Shown here: one piece after another, positions 1-6,298 of the stretch
Layout: every line of letters begins with the position of its first letter
Position numbering within the stretch: the first letter of the stretch is position 1
Assembly: GCA_937873255.1 (NCBI GenBank)
Contig: CALMVM010000178.1
Coordinates: 1 to 6,298, forward strand
Direction: 5' to 3'
Origin: an uncultured Verrucomicrobiota bacterium
GTDB lineage: Bacteria; Verrucomicrobiota; Verrucomicrobiia; Chthoniobacterales; SZAS-18
Length of the DNA: 6,298 nucleotides
Made by a program: the position numbers and the translations under genes
Notes under the pieces: generated by a model
What the model was told of the DNA's origin: nothing
The model's database searches: none
What the model saw: the letters and a program-made list of their open reading frames with translations, nothing else

Positions 1-46
1 GTCCTTCGGCTCGTTGCACTTCCCTCAGGATGACAGAATTTTTTTT
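1..46. repeat. Fragment of a dispersed intergenic repeat (CAGGATGACA type)
   Basis: The sequence runs from a TTCGGCTCGTTGCACTTCC stretch through CTCAGGATGACAGAA and ends in a run of eight T. Read on the minus strand it has the form TGTCATCCTGAG followed by a short imperfect mirror ending in GAAGGA. From memory, this pattern recurs in intergenic regions of many environmental, GC-rich bacteria. Only one copy lies in this window and its left end may be cut off, so the repeat status rests on recognition, not on an internal second copy. It lies upstream of the hydrolase gene. Confidence 0.5.
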
Positions 47-61
47 GGCGGCCTGCGTTCA

Positions 62-67
62 TATAAT
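62..67 (+). promoter_or_regulatory. Candidate -10 hexamer upstream of the hydrolase gene
   Basis: A perfect TATAAT sits about 100 bases before the chosen ATG, in an AT-richer patch between the left-end repeat and the gene. No good -35 box lies at 16-18 bases: the nearest TTGACA-like hexamer (ATGACA, 30-35) is 26 bases away, inside the repeat. A second candidate, TAGAAT at 108-113, is closer to the gene but also lacks a clear -35. The position suits a promoter for the left plus-strand block, but the evidence is only one hexamer. Confidence 0.25.
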
Positions 68-169
68 CCGACCGCAACTCGGGGCTTTTGCAACGTCGGA
101 AATCAGGTAGAATCGTTTTCCGAGCAACGCGGCATCCTGTCCACCGCCGGACGTTCCCCATCCTTCCCG

Positions 170-1033
170 ATGACCCTGCACGGCGTCCTGCGCAAGACCG
201 GCCGGATCGTCCTGCTCTTTTTCCTCGTCACCGTGCCGCTGGCCTGTTTCCTGTCGCCCGACCGGCTGCTGTTGTTCCCGACGCGCGACCCGCTGGCGCA
301 CTTCGGCGCGACACGTTCCAGCCTCCCCTTTCGCGGCGGCGAACTCGAACTCTGGACCGCCCGCAGCCGTCCGCGCGCCGCACCCGGCAGCCGCGCCGAG
401 GTGTACGTCCTGCGTTTTTACGGCAACGCCGACCGCGCCGACCCGAACGTGGGGCTCGAGATCGCCGAGCAATGGCAGGCGCGCGACACCGTGCTCTGGG
501 GCGTCAATTACCCCGGCTACGGCGGCAGCAGCGGCGACGCGCGGCTGGCGTCGATTGGCCCGGCGGCGTTGGAAGCCTACGACGCGTTGCGCAAGGAAGC
601 CGGGCCGGACCGGCCGATCCTCGTTTTCGGCACGAGCTTGGGCACGACCGCCGCGCTGCACGTCGCCGCGCAACGGCCCGACCTCGCGGGCCTGATTTTG
701 CAAAACCCCCCGCCCCTGCGGCAAATGATTTTGCGCGGCTACGGCTGGTGGAATCTGTGGCTCGTCGCCGGGCCGATGGCGATGCACATCCCCGCCGCGC
801 TCGACAGCATCGCCAACGCCCGCGCGGCCCACGGCAAGGCTGTCTTCCTGCTGGCGGAGAAGGACGAGATCGTCCCGCCCAAATACCAGCGGCTCGTGGT
901 CGAGGCGTACGCGGGCGAGAAACGCACGGTGCCGCTGGCCGGCGCGCTTCACAACTCGTCCATCGAAGGGCAAGGGCTGGTCGATTTCGAGCGGGCGGTG
1001 GATTGGATGCTGGGCCATGCTCCTTTCCCGTGA
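170..1033 (+). CDS. Membrane-anchored alpha/beta hydrolase (serine hydrolase, Bem46/S33-like)
   Basis: The 287-residue protein is a predicted serine hydrolase of the alpha/beta-hydrolase fold. Residues 12-29 form one hydrophobic segment after a basic start (RKTGR), which suggests an uncleaved signal anchor with the catalytic domain outside the cytoplasm. The fold landmarks are in order: an HGNA-type oxyanion motif (FYGNADR, 83-89), NYPGYGGSSG (113-122), the nucleophile elbow GTSLG with Ser156, the acid Asp232 in AEKDEIVPP, and His261 in GALHNSS. The triad is therefore complete. The substrate cannot be read; relatives are annotated as lysophospholipase-like or serine aminopeptidase-like esterases. 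The frame stays open 52 codons further upstream, but that part runs through the repeat and promoter-like region, and the ATG at 170 begins just before the hydrophobic anchor. No Shine-Dalgarno precedes it. The stop overlaps the start of the macro-domain gene by four bases, which points to co-translation. Confidence 0.85.
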   Translation: MTLHGVLRKTGRIVLLFFLVTVPLACFLSPDRLLLFPTRDPLAHFGATRSSLPFRGGELELWTARSRPRAAPGSRAEVYVLRFYGNADRADPNVGLEIAEQWQARDTVLWGVNYPGYGGSSGDARLASIGPAALEAYDALRKEAGPDRPILVFGTSLGTTAALHVAAQRPDLAGLILQNPPPLRQMILRGYGWWNLWLVAGPMAMHIPAALDSIANARAAHGKAVFLLAEKDEIVPPKYQRLVVEAYAGEKRTVPLAGALHNSSIEGQGLVDFERAVDWMLGHAPFP

Positions 1034-1497
1034 AACTCACCATCACAGAAGGTGACCTACTCGATCAACCCGTCGAGGTCATCGTCAACGCTTGGAACCG
1101 CAATATCATCCCTTGGTGGTTGCTCTTGCCCCAGGGGGTTTCCGGAGCCATCAAGCGGCGTGCCGGTTTGCAGCCTTTCCGGGAATTGGGGCGTTTTGGT
1201 CCGATCCCGCTCGGTGGCGCGGTATTGACCTCAGCCGGTCGGCTACCCTTTCGCGCCATCATTCACGTTGCTGGCATCAACATGCTTTGGCGTTCGTCCG
1301 AGTTCTCCGTCCGCCAATCGGTCTCTCACGCACTCGACATCGCCACGCGGGAAAAATTCTCCTCGGTCGCCTTCCCGTTGATTGGGGCTGGATCGGGCGG
1401 CGGTTCCGCTAGGGTTGCCGAGCGATTCATGCTCGACGAATTATCCCGCCAGCCATACGCTGGCGAGGTTTTCGTCGTTCGCTACAAACCAAAGTGA
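1030..1497 (+). CDS. Macro-domain protein with variant ADP-ribose-binding loop
   Basis: This is a 155-residue stand-alone macro domain, the fold that binds ADP-ribose and related NAD metabolites. Supporting landmarks are EVIVNAWNRN (16-25), GVSGAIKRRAG (36-46), the beta strand RAIIHVAGIN (75-84), and the glycine-rich phosphate loop PLIGAGSGGG (116-125). The length fits a single domain without extensions or signal peptide, so it is probably cytoplasmic. The first loop is unusual. The usual NAAN...GGGGVDGAI is replaced by NAWNRNIIPWWLLLPQGVSGAI, so Ser38 and Lys42 stand where MacroD-type hydrolases carry the Asp and His of VDGAIH. Binding seems likely; classical de-ADP-ribosylation is less certain. 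The only reasonable start is GTG at 1030, inside the GTGA overlap with the hydrolase stop, with no Shine-Dalgarno, so translation is probably coupled. Base composition is lower in GC than the neighbour: sampled lines at 1141-1200 and 1261-1320 are 62% and 55%, against 70% at 541-600. Confidence 0.85.
   Translation: MKLTITEGDLLDQPVEVIVNAWNRNIIPWWLLLPQGVSGAIKRRAGLQPFRELGRFGPIPLGGAVLTSAGRLPFRAIIHVAGINMLWRSSEFSVRQSVSHALDIATREKFSSVAFPLIGAGSGGGSARVAERFMLDELSRQPYAGEVFVVRYKPK
1447..1470 (+). terminator. Terminator-like hairpin inside the 3' end of the macro gene
   Basis: CGCCAGC (1447-1453) and GCTGGCG (1459-1465) form a perfect seven-base-pair stem around the five-base loop CATAC. AGG and then TTTT follow. 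It lies about 30 bases before the macro-domain stop codon, so it is coding sequence, and the T run is short and displaced by three bases. It could weakly attenuate transcription into the downstream membrane-protein gene, or be chance in GC-rich DNA. Confidence 0.2.
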
Positions 1498-1537
1498 CCG
1501 TATTGGTTTGCGATATCCCTTCGCACGTTGGGGCGGG

Positions 1538-1552
1538 GCTGCGGATCGCAGC
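1538..1552 (+). promoter_or_regulatory. Start-proximal hairpin before the membrane-protein gene
   Basis: GCTGCG and CGCAGC form a perfect six-base-pair, GC-rich stem with a GAT triloop, ending two bases before the ATG at 1555. It covers the place where a ribosome-binding site would normally lie. No AGGAGG-like motif is seen there. It might limit initiation, or be incidental. If translation instead starts at the TTG at 1528, the hairpin is simply coding sequence. Confidence 0.25.
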
Positions 1553-1554
1553 AA

Positions 1555-2076
1555 ATGATTGATCTCTTATCCATCATCGGCGCGCTACCGGCGGTCGTGC
1601 ATCTGCTGGCACAGGCATCGCCCGCGCCGTCCGATCCGGCGGATGATTTCTCGCCGCTGATCTTCGTCATGCTCCTGGTGACGCTCGCCGCGTGTTGTTT
1701 CCTGTTGGGGGTCGGGCTGATTCTCACGCTTGTGGGGATTGTCTGCACGGCGGTTTTGATCGCGCTCGGACTCGTCTCGTCGTCGGTGGTTTTCGCGCTG
1801 CTGCGCCGCCGGGTGTCGGCCGGCGTGCGCGCGCTGCACTATCAGGTTTGCGCGTTGATGGCCGCACCCGCCGGGGTGGCTCTCGTGGCGTTGGCGTCCG
1901 CCGGGTTCAGACCGGGAATGTCCTGGCGGTCGATCCTGCCGCTCGGGGTCCTCGCCGGGTGCGTGGCGGGTTTGCTGGTGGCGGGAACGTGCGACTGGGC
2001 GGCGCGGCTGGCGCACCGCCGTCTGTTGCCCACGCGCGGGTCGGACGTCGCCCCGGCGGCGTCCTTGCCCGGTTAG
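1555..2076 (+). CDS. Multi-pass membrane protein of unknown function
   Basis: The 173-residue protein is strongly hydrophobic, and I do not recognise a family. A mildly hydrophobic N-terminus (3-20) precedes a Pro/Asp-rich stretch (22-34). Two adjoining hydrophobic segments follow at about 35-58 and 60-83, then a basic loop (RRRVSAGVRALHYQ, 84-97). Further hydrophobic segments lie at about 98-117 and 127-146, and the basic, polar tail (151-173) looks cytoplasmic. This gives four helices, or five if the N-terminus inserts. No catalytic motif is visible. The frame can begin nine codons earlier at a TTG (1528), but the ATG at 1555 is preferred because the hydrophobic N-terminus starts there. It lies 57 bases after the macro-domain gene on the same strand and could be its third operon member, though the gap and hairpins make this uncertain. 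Its TAG overlaps the stop codon of the convergent EF-hand gene. Confidence 0.7.
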   Translation: MIDLLSIIGALPAVVHLLAQASPAPSDPADDFSPLIFVMLLVTLAACCFLLGVGLILTLVGIVCTAVLIALGLVSSSVVFALLRRRVSAGVRALHYQVCALMAAPAGVALVALASAGFRPGMSWRSILPLGVLAGCVAGLLVAGTCDWAARLAHRRLLPTRGSDVAPAASLPG

Positions 2077-2546
2077 AGGTGATTGGCTGGGTCGCGGTCG
2101 GCGGCGGTCTTAACGCCGAAGGACTGGGCCTCGGCGAGCGTGATGTAGCCCTTATGGCCCTTGTCGATGGCGTTGAACAGCCGCCGCACCACCATGTCGC
2201 GGCGTTTGCCGTGGGTGTTGAGTTCCTCCTTGGTCAGCTTGCCGTCGTGGTTGAGGTCCAGCGCGCGAAAGGTCGCGGCGGCCTCGTCCTGATGGGCCTT
2301 TTCGATGTCCTTCCAGTCTTCCTTGGTGATCGCCCCGCTGGCGTCGTGGTTGTACGTGGAGAACATCGCGTCGGCGAACCCGGCGTCGAACTCCGCGAAC
2401 GTCACCTTGCCGTCGTTGTCCTTGTCGAGCATGTGGAAAATAGGCGTCGCCCCGCCGGCGGGCCGGTGTTCGTTGCGTTCGGCGGTGGTCATGCAGCCGG
2501 TGAGGGCGGCGGCGAGAACGGCGGCGGGAAGGAGAATTGATTTCAT
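2073..2546 (-). CDS. EF-hand calcium-binding lipoprotein
   Basis: The 157-residue protein has a lipoprotein signal: Met-Lys-Ser start, hydrophobic core (4-16), lipobox LTGC with Cys18 as the predicted lipidated residue. The mature part carries four EF-hand loops. Loop 1 (41-52, DKDNDGKVTFAE) and loop 3 (97-108, DLNHDGKLTKEE) are canonical, with acidic or Asn ligands at positions 1, 3 and 5 and Glu at 12. Loop 2 (66-77, NHDASGAITKED) has Asn at position 1 and Asp at 12. Loop 4 (128-139, DKGHKGYITLAE) lacks good ligands at positions 3 and 5 and probably binds calcium poorly. Location is predicted to be an envelope membrane facing the periplasm or exterior; the partner is unknown. The ATG at 2546 is chosen over one nine codons upstream because it gives a clean lipoprotein signal. 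Neither has a Shine-Dalgarno. It lies 63 bases after the coiled-coil membrane-protein gene on the same strand and may be cotranscribed with it. Confidence 0.88.
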   Translation of the reverse strand: MKSILLPAAVLAAALTGCMTTAERNEHRPAGGATPIFHMLDKDNDGKVTFAEFDAGFADAMFSTYNHDASGAITKEDWKDIEKAHQDEAAATFRALDLNHDGKLTKEELNTHGKRRDMVVRRLFNAIDKGHKGYITLAEAQSFGVKTAADRDPANHL

Positions 2547-2609
2547 GACAAAGGGAATATCGTCACGCGGCATCCCGGCGCGCTTGCGGACCGATCAGGC
2601 GGGCCGGGG

Positions 2610-3626
2610 TCAACGGCCTTCCAGCGTCCATTTCTGGCGGCGCAGTTCGTTGCGCTGCCGGTCGAGTTCCTTGAGGTAAGCGTCGAGCGCCGCCTGGTCG
2701 ATGCCGTGGAACCGCGAGGAATCATAACGCCACCGGTAGCGGGAGTCGTTCGGATTGACGCGGATGCGGCGGACCTGTTCGTCGAGCGCGTCGATCTGCG
2801 ATTTCAGGTTTTCGATCTGCCGGTCCCGGGCCTGGTAATCCACCGGGGTCGGCATGGCGGCCGACGCCGGCACGGCCTGTGAGAGCGGCATCGCCGGCGC
2901 GGCGGGCGGCGGCGCGAAATCCGCCGACGGACGCGGGGAGTTTTCCCAGACCGGGCGCGTTCGCAGATCGTCGATCAGACGCTCGTCTGCACCGTAAACA
3001 CGCAGTTTGGTGATCTCCGTCTGGCCGAGCCACGCCAGCAGCGGACGGCCGGCGGTTGCCGCGATGATCTGGTCGTCGCGCTGGCCCGCGCCGAGCCTGC
3101 CGGTCACTTCATCCACGGTCAGCGGGCGGACCTTCGCGGTGGGCGTGGAGTCGTAGACGACGCTGGTCGTGGGTGCCAGATAATTCGAGGCGGCGGGCGT
3201 GGACGCCGCGAACGGCCGGGGTGCCGACCTGATTTCCGGCCGCGACGCGGCGGCTTGGAATGCTCCCGCGACCATCGCCGTGACGCCCACGACAAACAGC
3301 GATGCGCAGACACCGATCCCCGCCAGGGAACCCGCCAGCAGCAGGAGCCCGGCGCGCACCTGATGGGTCGCCAGCGCCACCACCGACAACACGATGGCGA
3401 CGGAAAAAAAGACGTGTGCCGGCGGGAAAAACCACGCGGTCAACCAGCCGCAACCCGCGCAAATCCACCCAGCCGTGATGGCGGAAGTCGAGGGTTCGCG
3501 TCGTTCCTCTGTGATCCGCACGGCCGCCGGATCGAGGGCGGAAGCAATTTGCCAGACCGGCGCGGGCCGCGACGATGGCTTGGGGACCGAACAATGAAGC
3601 GGGGACTGCAACCGGCGGGAAGACAT
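2610..3626 (-). CDS. Three-helix membrane protein with C-terminal coiled coil
   Basis: No named family is recognised in this 338-residue protein. It has a polar N-terminus (1-48), then three hydrophobic segments at about 49-67, 70-87 and 92-123; the first contains CAGC (56-59). A Pro/Ala/Ser-rich linker (128-168) leads to a helical region (170-225) with two related motifs, EVTGRLGAGQRDDQII (173-188) and EITKLRVYGADERLI (204-218). These resemble the short 'leucine-x-x-Gly-x-x-Asp-x-x-Ile' repeats often seen in bacterial envelope proteins. A second Pro/Ala-rich linker (230-262) precedes a coiled coil (265-289, IENLKSQIDALDEQVRRI). An Arg/Tyr-rich segment (RYRWRY, 296-301) and a final charged helix (310-335) complete it. 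The start is uncertain: the ATG at 3626 is the only ATG before the membrane segments, but a GTG at 3521 would give 303 residues and drop the poorly structured leader. The gene begins 72 bases after the ureC stop on the same strand. Nothing in it suggests a role in urease maturation. Confidence 0.7.
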   Translation of the reverse strand: MSSRRLQSPLHCSVPKPSSRPAPVWQIASALDPAAVRITEERREPSTSAITAGWICAGCGWLTAWFFPPAHVFFSVAIVLSVVALATHQVRAGLLLLAGSLAGIGVCASLFVVGVTAMVAGAFQAAASRPEIRSAPRPFAASTPAASNYLAPTTSVVYDSTPTAKVRPLTVDEVTGRLGAGQRDDQIIAATAGRPLLAWLGQTEITKLRVYGADERLIDDLRTRPVWENSPRPSADFAPPPAAPAMPLSQAVPASAAMPTPVDYQARDRQIENLKSQIDALDEQVRRIRVNPNDSRYRWRYDSSRFHGIDQAALDAYLKELDRQRNELRRQKWTLEGR

Positions 3627-3668
3627 TTGCCCCGGGGAAGGAGCAGATTCGCTGCCAGCCGACGCCCG

Positions 3669-3680
3669 GGGGAATTCCCC
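3669..3680. repeat. Perfect 12-base palindrome between ureC and the next gene
   Basis: GGGGAATTCCCC is a perfect palindrome in the 72-base gap after ureC, followed on the plus strand by GTTTT. On the minus strand, the direction of both neighbouring genes, no T run follows, so it does not look like an intrinsic terminator for ureC. A protein-binding site or chance are both possible. Confidence 0.25.
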
Positions 3681-3698
3681 GTTTTCAGCGCCCGCCGT

Positions 3699-5444
<1,746 letters not shown>

Positions 5445-5530
5445 GACGCGCGAGCATGGGCGAGAGAAATGGAGCGCGCAAGGAGGAAGCGGGCTGCAAC
5501 AGGCGTCGGCTCGCCAGCCGTGGAGGAAGA

Positions 5531-5695
5531 CGGCACTTTTAACACAGAGACACGGAGACACGGAGACCAGAGGAGGAAAGGCATCGACGGAAGGAAATCC
5601 CGTTGCGGGCCGGACGAAGGCCCGTCTTCCTTCCCCGGATTTCTTTTTCTTCTCCTCCGGTCTCCGTGCCTCCGTGTCTCTGTGTTAAAGTGCCG
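5531..5695. repeat. Long inverted repeat of the ACACAGAGACACGGAG dispersed type
   Basis: A left arm (about 5531-5578) and a right arm (about 5651-5695) are near-perfect reverse complements. Each reads, from the outside in, CGGCACTTT-AACACAGAGA, then CACGGAG (A or G) CACGGAGACC and a GGAGGA end. Differences are one extra T in the left arm, one A/G substitution, and a small change near the inner end. The roughly 70-base centre has a second, imperfect inverted structure (GCGGGCC around GGACGA with GGCCCGT, and AAATCCCG against CCGGATTT), so the whole could fold into one long bulged hairpin. From memory, runs of this ACACAGAGACACGGAG pattern are dispersed in intergenic regions of many environmental bacteria. 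It fills most of the 285-base space between the divergent ureC and glycosyltransferase starts: 86 bases remain on the ureC side and 34 on the other. Promoters for either gene must lie in or right beside it. No transposase or clear target duplication is visible. Confidence 0.85.
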
Positions 5696-5729
5696 CGCCC
5701 GCCTACCGCGCGTGTGCCGTTCTCTTTGC

Positions 5730-6298
5730 ATGGACCTCCTCCAGATTGTCCCCACCTTGCCGCCCGCCGTCAGCGGCGTCGGCGACTATGCAACGTTGCT
5801 GGCCCGCGAACTCCTCACCCAACACGGGGTCGGCACGCGGTTCGTCGTCGGCGATCCGCATTGGCAAGCTGACGACGATACGGACCCCGCGTTCCCCGTT
5901 GGGAAGGTTGCCATGCATTCGGCCGACGCCCTGGGCGCGTCGCTCGGCGATGCGTCCGGCACGGCGCTATTGCATTACGTCCCGTATGGCTACGCTCACC
6001 GGGGCTGCCCGTTCTGGCTGGTCGATGCGCTCGAACGCTGGAAACACGCCGACCCGTCGTCGCGCCGGCTCGTGCTGATTTTCCACGAGGTTTACGCCTC
6101 CGGGCCGCCGTGGTCGAGTGTGTTCTGGACGAGCCCGTTCCAACGACGGCTCGCCGCGCGGCTGGCGCGCTTGGCCGACGCGCGGCGCATCACCACGGCG
6201 ATCTCCCTGCGCGAACTCCAGGGCATCCTCCCCCGCGCCGAACGCTCGCTGCCCACGACCGTCGCCCCCGTGTTTTCCACCCTCGGCGAACCTGCCGA
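5730..6298 (+). CDS. Glycosyltransferase, GT-B fold N-terminal part (cut by window end)
   Basis: The first 189 residues of a gene continue past the right edge. It looks like the acceptor-binding N-terminal domain of a GT4-like (family 1 type) GT-B glycosyltransferase, which transfers a sugar from a nucleotide donor, typically in exopolysaccharide, lipopolysaccharide or glycan synthesis. Visible signs are a first beta strand and glycine loop, LLQIVPTLPPAVSGVGDYA (3-21), and a following helix (ATLLAREL). HYVPYGYAHRGCPFWL (82-97) and FHEVYASGPPWSSVFWTS (118-135) resemble conserved motifs I associate with such enzymes. The C-terminal donor-binding domain with its usual Glu motif is outside the window, so donor and product cannot be judged. 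There is no signal peptide or membrane segment. The ATG at 5730 is the first plausible start, 34 bases after the inverted repeat, with no Shine-Dalgarno. It is transcribed away from ureC and probably functionally unrelated to it. Confidence 0.8.
   Translation, partial: MDLLQIVPTLPPAVSGVGDYATLLARELLTQHGVGTRFVVGDPHWQADDDTDPAFPVGKVAMHSADALGASLGDASGTALLHYVPYGYAHRGCPFWLVDALERWKHADPSSRRLVLIFHEVYASGPPWSSVFWTSPFQRRLAARLARLADARRITTAISLRELQGILPRAERSLPTTVAPVFSTLGEPA

Noticed and set aside
14..169. Earlier ATG giving a 339-residue hydrolase
   Set aside because: The added 52 residues translate a dispersed repeat and a promoter-like region; the hydrophobic anchor follows directly after the ATG at 170.
88..1029. 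Upstream extension of the macro-domain frame giving a 469-residue protein
   Set aside because: This part is out of phase with the clearly coding hydrolase and is an Arg/Pro-rich shadow. The macro domain proper starts at the GTG at 1030.
1692..2540. A 282-codon plus-strand frame across the membrane-protein and EF-hand genes
   Set aside because: It overlaps two genes with clear membrane or EF-hand features in other frames, and its Gly/Val/Arg-rich product has no domain.
3669..3685. Palindrome plus TTTT as a transcription terminator
   Set aside because: The T run lies on the plus strand, where no gene ends; in the ureC direction the hairpin is not followed by T residues.
5481..5486. AGGAGG on the plus strand near the ureC start
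   Set aside because: No plus-strand start codon follows at a suitable distance and ureC runs on the other strand. Similar GGAGGAA motifs recur at 5522 and 5572 without an associated frame.
5445..5561. N-terminal extension of UreC by 39 residues
   Set aside because: The extra residues are translated from the inverted repeat (its typical LCVK reading) and do not belong to the UreC family start.

Overview
The window is GC-rich, densely coding bacterial chromosome-type DNA with seven protein genes, five whole or near-certain and two with some start or edge uncertainty. No tRNA, rRNA, CRISPR array, transposase or phage gene was seen. The host is probably a Gram-negative bacterium of the PVC group, perhaps Verrucomicrobiota. 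This guess is weak: it rests on the high GC, an EF-hand lipoprotein, a class of dispersed repeat I associate with such genomes, and the near absence of Shine-Dalgarno sequences. No ribosomal or other phylogenetic marker is present.

Left block, plus strand (170-2076). An alpha/beta hydrolase with an N-terminal membrane anchor overlaps, by the 4-base GTGA arrangement, a small macro-domain protein whose first nucleotide-binding loop is highly unusual. A 173-residue multi-pass membrane protein of unknown function follows after a 57-base gap. Bases 1-46 hold a fragment of a common dispersed intergenic repeat.

Middle block, minus strand (2073-5444, read right to left). A complete urease alpha subunit (UreC) with every nickel and catalytic residue is followed after 72 bases by a three-helix membrane protein with a C-terminal coiled coil. 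After another 63 bases comes a four-EF-hand lipoprotein. The EF-hand gene converges on the left block, and the two stop codons overlap. UreC has no ureA or ureB directly upstream and no accessory genes directly downstream, so its partner subunits must be encoded elsewhere.

Right block. Between ureC and a divergent glycosyltransferase gene, which is cut by the window end, lies a roughly 165-base inverted repeat. It is built from the ACACAGAGACACGGAG-type dispersed element and has nearly identical arms of about 46 bases.

I see no convincing new multi-gene defence or mobile system. The points most worth following are the isolated but intact ureC, the variant macro domain coupled to a hydrolase, and the large palindromic repeat occupying a divergent promoter region.
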